Origin: JBCCFK01 sp965262315
GTDB lineage: Bacteria > Actinomycetota > Acidimicrobiia > Acidimicrobiales > UBA8592
NCBI GenBank assembly: GCA_965262315.1
Contig: CBDHFJ010000090.1
Location: 1 to 15,196, forward strand
DNA length: 15,196 nt
Direction: 5' to 3'
Positions 6,996-13,021 of the stretch are shown here, piece after piece. Each line of letters opens with the position of its first letter. Positions within the stretch are counted from its first letter, which is position 1. The notes below the pieces were generated by a model, which saw only the letters and a program-made list of their open reading frames with translations, made no database searches and was not told where the DNA came from. The position numbers and the translations under genes were made by a program.

Positions 6996-7049
6996 GGAGG
7001 CAGCGGTCAGCGTGCGGCGTCCGCCCTCTGGGTAGAAGCGCCTGCCTCC
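6996..7049. repeat. Inverted repeat in the divergent gap upstream of glpX
   Basis: GGAGGCAG (6996-7003) and CTGCCTCC (7042-7049) are perfect 8-bp inverted copies 38 nt apart. The spacer itself contains a short GCGG-CGT-CCGC stem. The repeat sits in the gap between the divergent zinc-ribbon and glpX genes, so it could be a pair of operator half-sites or an RNA stem on an early transcript. Its role is unknown. Confidence 0.3.
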
Positions 7050-7111
7050 TTCCCGCGGTGGGGGCCGGGCGGTACCGTTGGTGACCGACAACGATGTCGA
7101 ACCACGCCTTC

Positions 7112-7116
7112 GGAGG
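7112..7116 (+). promoter_or_regulatory. Ribosome binding site that decides the glpX start
   Basis: GGAGG lies 4 nt before the ATG at 7121. The in-frame ATG at 7094 lacks such a site, and using it would only add a 9-residue non-conserved lead. Confidence 0.7.
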
Positions 7117-7120
7117 ACCG

Positions 7121-8110
7121 ATGAGCAGCAAGGAATCGCCCGACCGGAACCTGGCCATGGAGCTGGTCCGGGTCACCGAGGCAGCCGCGATGGCGGCCGC
7201 CCGCTGGATGGGACGAGGCGACAAGGAAGGCGCCGACGGCGCCGCCGTGGACGCGATGCGCGTGGTCCTCGACAGCGTGCAGATGGACGGCATCGTCGTC
7301 ATCGGCGAGGGCGAGAAGGACGAAGCGCCGATGCTGTACAACGGCGAGTCCGTCGGCGACGGCAGCGGTCCCCTGGCCGACGTCGCAGTCGATCCGATCG
7401 ACGGCACCACGCTCACGGCCCTCGGTCGAGCGAACGCCATCGCCGTGCTGGCGGTCAGCGACCGCGGCACCATGTTCAACCCTGGCCCGTGCGTGTACAT
7501 GGAGAAGATCGCGGTCGGCCCCGACTGTGTGGGCGTCATCGACATCAACGCTTCGGTGACCGAGAACCTCAACGCCGTCGCCAAGGCGAAGGGCGAGCGC
7601 GTGCGCGACATCACAGCGGTCATCCTCGATCGTGACCGTCACAGCGACATCATCGGCGAGGTCCGAGAGGCGGGCGCCCGGATCCGCCTGATCCCCGACG
7701 GTGACGTCGCCGGTGCCATCTCCACCGCATGGGCCGACACCGGCGCCGACGTCCTGCTCGGCATCGGCGGCACCCCCGAGGGAGTCATCAGCGCGGCGGC
7801 CCTCAAGGCCATGGGCGGGGAGATGCAGGGCAAGCTGTGGCCCCGCAACGAGACCGAACGCACCGAGTCGATCGAGCAGGGCTACGACATCGACCAGGTC
7901 CTGACCACCGACGACCTGGTGAAGGGCGACAACTGCTTCTTCGCGGCCACCGGCGTGACCGACGGTGACCTGCTGCGCGGCGTCCACTACACGCCCGACC
8001 ACTGCACCACGCAGTCGCTGGTCATGCGCTCCAAGTCCGGCACCGTGCGCCAGATCAACGCTCAGCACGCGCTGAACAAGCTCGAGGGCTACTCGATCGT
8101 CGACTACTGA
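7121..8110 (+). CDS. glpX: Class II fructose-1,6-bisphosphatase (GlpX)
   Basis: The enzyme hydrolyses fructose-1,6-bisphosphate to fructose-6-phosphate, the controlling step of gluconeogenesis; most actinobacteria rely on this type alone. The 329 residues are the normal length. Metal- and phosphate-binding motifs are intact: GEGEKDE (62-68), DPIDGTT (91-97), a stretch continuing to RDRH (171-174) and IPDGDVAGAI (191-200), and IGGTPEG (215-221). The acidic residues in the first two motifs bind the divalent metal in the FIG/lithium-sensitive phosphatase superfamily. It appears monocistronic, with a 94-nt gap before the SDR gene containing no obvious terminator, so read-through is possible. Confidence 0.95.
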   Translation: MSSKESPDRNLAMELVRVTEAAAMAAARWMGRGDKEGADGAAVDAMRVVLDSVQMDGIVVIGEGEKDEAPMLYNGESVGDGSGPLADVAVDPIDGTTLTALGRANAIAVLAVSDRGTMFNPGPCVYMEKIAVGPDCVGVIDINASVTENLNAVAKAKGERVRDITAVILDRDRHSDIIGEVREAGARIRLIPDGDVAGAISTAWADTGADVLLGIGGTPEGVISAAALKAMGGEMQGKLWPRNETERTESIEQGYDIDQVLTTDDLVKGDNCFFAATGVTDGDLLRGVHYTPDHCTTQSLVMRSKSGTVRQINAQHALNKLEGYSIVDY

Positions 8111-8204
8111 CACGCGCCGTTCCTGACCCGTCTCGTCGGTGGGCGTTCGCCGCGCGTCTCGATGATCTGCTGGCCGCAGGCCGGCTGTGGCAGGCTCTCC
8201 GGTC

Positions 8205-9062
8205 ATGGCTGACCTCCGAGGCAAGCACGCGCTGGTGACCGGTGGCGGCACCGGGATCGGGCTGGGCATCTCGCGCCGACTGCTCGATGCGGGTGCCGTG
8301 GTGACCATCGCCGGCCGGCGCGGCGACGTCCTCGACTCGGCCGCAGCGGCCCTCAGCGCCGACACCGGCGGCACGGTCCGCTCCGCCGTCTGCGACGTGG
8401 TCGATCCCGAGGCCGTCGAGGCTGCCACCATCCACGCCGCCGACGCCGACGGCAACCTCCAGATCGCGGTCGCCAACGCGGGCATCGGCACCGGCGGCCC
8501 GTTCCTGGCCATGGAAGCCGACACGCTTCGACAGACGCTCGACATCAATGTCGTCGGAGCCTTCACCACCATCCAGTCGGCCGCCAGACGGATGCGCGAC
8601 CACGGCGGTTCGATCGTTGGCATCTCCTCGATCGCCGGTGCGCTGGGCGGACGGTTCCGAGCCGCCTACGCATCGAGCAAGGCCGCACTGGACATGCTGG
8701 TCCGCAGCGCGGCCGACGAACTCGGCGGGTTCGGCATCCGCATCAACACGATTCGCCCGGGCGTCGTGCGGTCCGAGGCCACCGCTCCGCTCTTCGACCA
8801 CATGCCGAACGTGGTGGACGACTACGTGGCACAGATGCCGCTCGGGTTCGTCGGCGAGCCCGAGGACGTGGGCGACGCCGTCGTCTGGCTGTGCAGCGAC
8901 GAGAGCCGCTGGGTCACCGGCCAGAACATCGCGGTCGACGGGGGCCACACGCTGCGGCGAGCGCCCGACCTCGAACCCGGCATCCGCCTGCGCATGGGCG
9001 ACGAGGCCTTCTCACAACTGGTCCGACCCGGCTTCGGACCCAACGATCGGAGAGCTCCATGA
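8205..9062 (+). CDS. Short-chain dehydrogenase/reductase (classical SDR)
   Basis: This 285-residue cytosolic oxidoreductase has a complete classical SDR set: cofactor-binding TGGGTGIG (12-19), AGRR after the second strand (36-39, suggesting NADP(H)), NAG (91-93), Asn115, Ser142, Tyr155 and Lys159 in YASSK. PG at 185-186 precedes the substrate loop and DGGHTL (245-250) ends the fold. About 35 residues extend beyond the usual SDR end, carrying charged and proline-containing sequence. The substrate is unknown; similarity style suggests a short-chain alcohol/ketone or acyl substrate. The ATG at 8205 was chosen over a GTG at 8187 because the fold begins immediately after it; neither has a strong Shine-Dalgarno. 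The stop overlaps the ppk2 start as ATGA. Confidence 0.93.
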   Translation: MADLRGKHALVTGGGTGIGLGISRRLLDAGAVVTIAGRRGDVLDSAAAALSADTGGTVRSAVCDVVDPEAVEAATIHAADADGNLQIAVANAGIGTGGPFLAMEADTLRQTLDINVVGAFTTIQSAARRMRDHGGSIVGISSIAGALGGRFRAAYASSKAALDMLVRSAADELGGFGIRINTIRPGVVRSEATAPLFDHMPNVVDDYVAQMPLGFVGEPEDVGDAVVWLCSDESRWVTGQNIAVDGGHTLRRAPDLEPGIRLRMGDEAFSQLVRPGFGPNDRRAP

Positions 9063-9868
9063 TCGACCCCAGCCCGTTTCGTGTCACGCCCGGCCGTCGC
9101 GTCGATCTCGCCGACTGGGACCCGGATCACGAGCACGGCTGGAAGAAGGACGACCTCAAGGACGGCCACAAGGATCTGAACGAGGAGCTCGAAGAGCTCC
9201 AGGAGCTGCTCTACGCGGAGAACAAGCACAAGGTGCTCGTGGTGCTCCAGGCCACCGACACCGGCGGCAAGGACGGCACGATCCGCCACGTCTTCGACAA
9301 GACGAATCCACAAGGCGTCAAGGTCGCGTCGTTCAAGAAGCCCACTGCGGAGGAGCTCGCCCACGACTACCTGTGGCGCATCCACCAGCACACCCCCGGG
9401 ACCGGTGAGATCGCCATCTTCAACCGCAGCCACTACGAGGACGTGCTGGTGGTTCGGGTCCACGACATCGTCCCGGAGGAGCGGTGGCGCAAGCGCTACG
9501 ACCACATCAACGCGTTCGAGAAGATGCTGGCCGACGAGGGCACGACGATCGTCAAGATCTTCCTGCACATCTCCCGGGCCGAACAAAAGGAGCGCCTCCA
9601 GGCTCGCCTCGACGAGCCCCACAAGCACTGGAAGTTCTCAGCCGCCGACCTCGCCGAGCGCGCCCGCTGGAACGACTATCAGGAGGCGTTCCGGGAGATG
9701 CTCGAGCGCACCTCCACCGACTGGGCACCCTGGTACGTCATCCCCGCGAACGACAAGAAGTTCCGCAACCTGCTGATCAGCACCATCCTCGTCGACACCC
9801 TCAAGTCCCTCGACATGGACTGGCCCGAGGCCGAAGAGGGCTTGGACGAAATCGTCATCCCGGATTGA
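9059..9868 (+). CDS. ppk2: Polyphosphate:nucleotide phosphotransferase, PPK2 family (class III-like)
   Basis: The protein uses inorganic polyphosphate to phosphorylate nucleotides in the cytosol. It has 269 residues, one PPK2 domain, and the N-terminal FRVTPGRRVDLADWDPD lead typical of the subfamily that includes the Deinococcus class III enzymes, which accept both AMP and ADP. Visible motifs are Walker A-like ATDTGGKDGTI (65-75), Walker B region FNRSHYEDVL (121-130), and the lid RLDEPHKHWKF (183-193). SFKKPTAEELAHDYLWRIH (91-109) is strongly characteristic. Class III membership is inferred from remembered family sequences. GGAG lies 6 nt before the ATG, which overlaps the SDR stop, so the two are translated from one message. 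Coupling to an NADP-type oxidoreductase has no obvious metabolic reason. Confidence 0.93.
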   Translation: MIDPSPFRVTPGRRVDLADWDPDHEHGWKKDDLKDGHKDLNEELEELQELLYAENKHKVLVVLQATDTGGKDGTIRHVFDKTNPQGVKVASFKKPTAEELAHDYLWRIHQHTPGTGEIAIFNRSHYEDVLVVRVHDIVPEERWRKRYDHINAFEKMLADEGTTIVKIFLHISRAEQKERLQARLDEPHKHWKFSAADLAERARWNDYQEAFREMLERTSTDWAPWYVIPANDKKFRNLLISTILVDTLKSLDMDWPEAEEGLDEIVIPD

Positions 9869-9910
9869 ACGCCGGACGACGCGGGAGCGGCCGCCCACCG
9901 GCGAGCGCGG

Positions 9911-9926
9911 CGAGCGGCGACGCTCG
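9911..9926. terminator. Hairpin between convergent ppk2 and divIVA-like genes
   Basis: CGAGCG - GCGA - CGCTCG is a 6-bp stem closed by a GNRA-type tetraloop on the plus strand. It lies in the 60-nt gap between the ppk2 stop (9868) and the divIVA-like stop (9929-9931). It has no U-tract; a bidirectional terminator is the likely role. Confidence 0.5.
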
Positions 9927-9928
9927 AG

Positions 9929-10789
9929 TCAGCTCTCGTGCTCGGGTGGGCTGAAGAAGGTGCCGCTCGACGCGGGGTGACTGGGGTTCACCTCGGGCGC
10001 CCCGGCCGACGGATGGGTGTACTCGCCGTTGGAGGTCGGGGGCGGCGGCGCCGTTGCCGGACGGGCGGGTGGTTCGGTCGACTCCACCGCCTCGACCGGC
10101 TCTTGCGGTGCGGCCGGCTGCGGGCTCACGGGCTCCTCGGGAACCGAGATGGGCTCAGCAGCCGTGGCCAGCGCGTCGCGCTGGGCCTCGCGGAGGTCGA
10201 TCAGCGTGCGATTCACGATCTCGTCGTTGATCGCGTCGGGCGTGAGCGCAGCCGAGTCGAGACGCGACTCCATCGCGTCCAGGTCGCCGCGCAGTGCGGC
10301 GAGTGCGTGCAGGATCTCGTGCTTGCGGCGCAACAGGTCCTGGAGCTCGGATCGAGCGGTCCGGAGCGTCTCCTGGGCCTGCTCCCGCACCCGCTGCTCG
10401 CCGTCGGAGCGCAACAGGGCAGCGTGATGCTCGGCGTCGGTCAGCATGCGTTCGGACTTGGTACGCATCTCGTCGGCCTGGACCGTGGCGGTGGACAAGA
10501 TGGCCGCGGCATCGCGCTCAGCGGTCTGGAGCATGCCCTCCACCTCGGCCTCGGCGATCCGGCGCTTCTCCCCCAACTGCGCGTGGACGTCACGCATCAG
10601 CGTGGCCATCTCGGCGCTGGCGGCCTGGAGGTCCTCGTTGGCACCCTCGGCCGCACGCACCCGGGCGGACAGGCTGCGCACCTCCTCGGCGAGGCTCTGC
10701 AGGAACCGGTCGACTTCCTCGGTCCGGTAGCCGCCTCGCTTGACCGTCGAGAACGAGGCGCCCTCGATCTGCTCGGGTGTCACGGTCAT
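9929..10789 (-). CDS. DivIVA domain-containing protein (Wag31-like)
   Basis: This 286-residue protein starts with a DivIVA membrane-curvature-sensing head, residues 1-35, with the signature RGGYRTEEVDRFL (18-30). A long heptad-rich coiled coil follows (about 31-175), then a helical segment (184-210), and a disordered tail rich in Pro, Glu and Ala (212-286). DivIVA proteins oligomerise at negatively curved membrane such as poles and septa; in actinobacteria they guide polar growth and chromosome anchoring. This one may be the main DivIVA or a secondary paralogue; the head lacks the longer intertwined loop typical of Wag31, so a paralogue is possible. GGAGG on the minus strand lies about 6 nt before the ATG at 10789. 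It follows the ATP synthase genes in the same direction after a 218-nt gap. Confidence 0.85.
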   Translation of the reverse strand: MTVTPEQIEGASFSTVKRGGYRTEEVDRFLQSLAEEVRSLSARVRAAEGANEDLQAASAEMATLMRDVHAQLGEKRRIAEAEVEGMLQTAERDAAAILSTATVQADEMRTKSERMLTDAEHHAALLRSDGEQRVREQAQETLRTARSELQDLLRRKHEILHALAALRGDLDAMESRLDSAALTPDAINDEIVNRTLIDLREAQRDALATAAEPISVPEEPVSPQPAAPQEPVEAVESTEPPARPATAPPPPTSNGEYTHPSAGAPEVNPSHPASSGTFFSPPEHES

Positions 10790-10824
10790 CTGCGTCCTCC
10801 GACCGGTTGCTGCCGCCTGCGAAG

Positions 10825-10851
10825 GGACTGTACAGCGCCCCTGTACGGTCC
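10825..10851. repeat. 11-bp inverted repeat upstream of the divIVA-like gene
   Basis: GGACTGTACAG (10825-10835) and CTGTACGGTCC (10841-10851) pair along all 11 positions, with a single T/G that would be a U-G wobble in RNA, around a 5-nt loop. It lies 36 nt upstream of the divIVA-like start. It could be an operator for a dimeric regulator, a 5'-leader stem, or a second ATP synthase terminator. The TGTAC core on each arm favours a protein-binding site. Confidence 0.5.
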
Positions 10852-10884
10852 TCTGGAGACCATCGGCGCGGCACGGCGACGGCT

Positions 10885-10899
10885 CACAAAGATCTTGTG
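10885..10899. repeat. Short imperfect palindrome CACAA-N5-TTGTG
   Basis: CACAA and TTGTG flank AGATC. It is AT-richer than its surroundings, which makes it stand out in this GC-rich gap, and it may be a regulator half-site pair. There is no direct evidence of function. Confidence 0.3.
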
Positions 10900-10983
10900 T
10901 TCGGGCCGATCGACCCGGGTCTCACGGCTGAGTCCTGGCCCGCAGGCACAGTAGCAGCGGGCCGCCTCCCGAGGGCTGAAGCA

Positions 10984-11001
10984 CGGCGCGGCGCCGCGCC
11001 G
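10984..11001 (-). terminator. GC-rich palindrome just after atpC (operon terminator candidate)
   Basis: An 18-bp perfect palindrome, CGGCGCG-GCGC-CGCGCCG, begins 6 nt beyond the atpC stop on the minus strand. As RNA it forms a 7-bp all-GC stem with a 4-nt loop. It is followed by TGCTTC and not a U-run. Its place directly after the last ATP synthase gene supports a terminator or a 3'-end stabiliser. Confidence 0.55.
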
Positions 11002-11007
11002 GTTGCG

Positions 11008-11400
11008 CTACCCCGCGCCGGTGGCGGCCAGGATGCGGGCGTTCGCCCTGGCCTTGGCGGCTGCGGCGTCTGCGTCCTCGCCGTCGGCGCTGAGGGCCTG
11101 GTCGGCCCGCTCCAGGGCGGCACGAGCACGGTCGACATCGATGTCCTCGGCCAGCTCGGCCACGTCGGACAACAGCGTCAGCTGATCGTTGGCCAACTCG
11201 ATGAAGCCACTGTGCACGGCGATGCGCTGGATGCCGCCATCGGTGTGCACCTGCACCACGCCGGGAAGCAGCATGCCCACGAACGGGATGTGGCCTGGCA
11301 GGAAGCCGATCTCGCCCTCGACCGTGCGGGCGAGGACCTCGCTGCTCTCACCTTCGTAGAGCAGCCGTTCCGGCGAGACCAGTTCGACGTGGAGGGGCAT
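11008..11400 (-). CDS. atpC: F1Fo ATP synthase subunit epsilon
   Basis: The 130-residue epsilon subunit couples the central stalk to the c-ring and can inhibit ATP hydrolysis. The N-terminal beta-sandwich is clear, with VELVSPERLLYEGE (5-18), GEIGFLPGHIP (29-39) and GVVQVHTDGG (47-56). The C-terminal part is a short helical region (88-125) ending in an Ala/Gly tail. ATG 11400 is preceded by a strong GAGGAG 6 nt upstream. The gap to the atpD stop is 18 nt, so it is in the same operon. It is the last gene of the operon and is followed directly by a GC palindrome. Confidence 0.96.
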   Translation of the reverse strand: MPLHVELVSPERLLYEGESSEVLARTVEGEIGFLPGHIPFVGMLLPGVVQVHTDGGIQRIAVHSGFIELANDQLTLLSDVAELAEDIDVDRARAALERADQALSADGEDADAAAAKARANARILAATGAG

Positions 11401-11418
11401 CAGTGTCTCCTCAGCCGA

Positions 11419-12882
11419 TCAGGCGTCAGCCTGGAGCTCGGCAGCCTTGCGCTCGGCGTCCTCGGCTCCACCGACCATGTAGAACGCCTGCTCGGGCAGG
11501 TGATCCAGGTCGCCGTTGGTGAGGGCTTCGAACGACTCGATGGTGTCGTCGACGCCGGTGAAGATGCCGGCCTGACCGGTGAAGATCTCGGCCACGAACA
11601 TCGGCTGCGACAGGAAGCGCTGCACCTTGCGGGCACGGTCCACCGTGACGCGGTCTTCTTCGGACAGTTCGTCGAGACCGAGAATGGCGATGATGTCCTG
11701 CAGCTCCTTGTAGCGCTGGAGGATCTCCTGGACGCGACGGGCCACGTTGTAGTGCCGATCACCGACGACCTCGGGCGTGAGGATCGTCGAGGTGGACGAC
11801 AGCGGATCCACCGCCGGGTAGATGCCCAGGGCCGCGATGTCACGGCTCAGCTCGGTGGTGCCGTCGAAGTGGGTGAACGAGGTGAACGGCGCCGGGTCGG
11901 TGTAGTCGTCGGCAGGCACGTACACGGCCTGCAGCGAGGTGATGGACTTGCCTCGGGTGGAGGTGATGCGCTCCTGGAGTTCGCCCATCTCGTCGGCGAG
12001 GGTGGGCTGGTAGCCCACGGCCGACGGCATGCGACCGAGGAGGGTGGACACCTCGGAGCCGGCCTGCACGAAGCGGAAGATGTTGTCGATGAACAACAGC
12101 ACGTCCTGGTTCTGGACGTCGCGGAAGTACTCGGCCATGGTCACGCCGGCCAGGGCGACACGCAGGCGCACGCCGGGCGGCTCGTCCATCTGACCGAAGA
12201 CCAGCGCCGCCTTGGAGAGCACCGTGGCGGCGTCTTCGCCGGCGCCCATGGTGGCCTCGCCCATCTCGATGAAGAGGTCGGTCCCCTCTCGGGTGCGCTC
12301 GCCCACACCGGCGAACACCGACACACCACCGTGGTTGGAGGCCACACGGGTGATCATCTCCTGGATCAGCACGGTCTTGCCCACACCGGCACCACCGAAC
12401 AGACCGATCTTGCCACCCTCCTTGTAAGGGGTGAGGAGGTCGATGACCTTGATGCCGGTCTCGAACATCTTCGCCGACGGCTCGAGCGAGTCGAACGTCG
12501 GGGCCGGCCGGTGGATCTCCCAGCGGGTGTCGATGTCCAGCGAGCTGGTCTCGACGTCGAGCGACTCACCGGTCACGTTCCACACGTGGCCCAGGGTCAC
12601 GTCGCCAACCGGCACCGTGATACCGGCGCCGGTGTTCTTCACCGCCGCGCCCCGGGTGAGGCCGTCGGTCGGCTTCAGGGCGACCGCACGCACCCGGCTC
12701 TCGCCGAGCTGCTGGGCCACCTCGGCCATGATCGTCGTGGTCTCGCCCTCGATGACCACCTCGAAGCTGAGCGCGGTGTTGATCTCGGGCAGCGCGCCGG
12801 GCGGGAACTCGACGTCGATCACCGGACCGGCGATCGAGACGACTCGCCCGTCCTTGAGTGCGGTGTTGTCGGTGACAGTCAT
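11419..12882 (-). CDS. atpD: F1Fo ATP synthase subunit beta (catalytic)
   Basis: This subunit forms the three catalytic sites of F1 at the inner face of the membrane. Its 487 residues are full length. Walker A is GGAGVGKT (163-170) with Lys169; the catalytic glutamate is Glu195 in GERTREG; Walker B is VLLFIDNIF (261-269); the family signature PAVDPLSSTS is at 356-365; and DELSEED (404-410) is the loop that contacts gamma. Nothing essential is missing. ATG 12882 has GAGGAG about 12 nt upstream, longer than usual spacing. The 139-nt gap before it is large for an F1 operon and contains a hairpin, which may tune beta relative to gamma. Confidence 0.98.
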   Translation of the reverse strand: MTVTDNTALKDGRVVSIAGPVIDVEFPPGALPEINTALSFEVVIEGETTTIMAEVAQQLGESRVRAVALKPTDGLTRGAAVKNTGAGITVPVGDVTLGHVWNVTGESLDVETSSLDIDTRWEIHRPAPTFDSLEPSAKMFETGIKVIDLLTPYKEGGKIGLFGGAGVGKTVLIQEMITRVASNHGGVSVFAGVGERTREGTDLFIEMGEATMGAGEDAATVLSKAALVFGQMDEPPGVRLRVALAGVTMAEYFRDVQNQDVLLFIDNIFRFVQAGSEVSTLLGRMPSAVGYQPTLADEMGELQERITSTRGKSITSLQAVYVPADDYTDPAPFTSFTHFDGTTELSRDIAALGIYPAVDPLSSTSTILTPEVVGDRHYNVARRVQEILQRYKELQDIIAILGLDELSEEDRVTVDRARKVQRFLSQPMFVAEIFTGQAGIFTGVDDTIESFEALTNGDLDHLPEQAFYMVGGAEDAERKAAELQADA

Positions 12883-12943
12883 TGGTGTGGAGTGCTCCTC
12901 GCGAATGAGGTTTGTGGTGTGGAGATTGGCTTGTCAGATGATG

Positions 12944-12960
12944 GGGCCCCGAGCGGGCCC
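12944..12960 (-). other. GC hairpin in the atpG-atpD gap
   Basis: GGGCCC - CGAGC - GGGCCC forms a 6-bp all-GC stem with a 5-nt loop on either strand. It lies 61 nt after the atpG stop and 61 nt before the atpD start, in a 139-nt gap within an otherwise tight operon. It may be an attenuator, an RNase-processing boundary or a 3'-protecting stem for the upstream message. Its role is inferred only from place and symmetry. Confidence 0.45.
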
Positions 12961-13021
12961 GTCGGCGCAGTCGACAAGAGCGGAAGAGAGCGTCGGGAAG
13001 CGACCGAGATACTTGCGCTTC

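Larger units (their letters stand above)
10790..11007. other. Non-coding gap between atpC and the divIVA-like gene
   Basis: No frame in these 218 bases looks coding. The gap contains three inverted repeats (10825-10851, 10885-10899 and 10984-11001, each described separately). It should hold the end of the ATP synthase message and the promoter of the divIVA-like gene. TACAGT, which overlaps the 10825-10851 repeat on the minus strand, fits TAnnnT as a possible -10, without a recognisable -35. Confidence 0.5.

Noticed and set aside
7073..7078. TACCGT as a -10 box for glpX
   Set aside because: It matches only the loose TAnnnT pattern, has no -35 partner, and the spacing does not point to a specific start.
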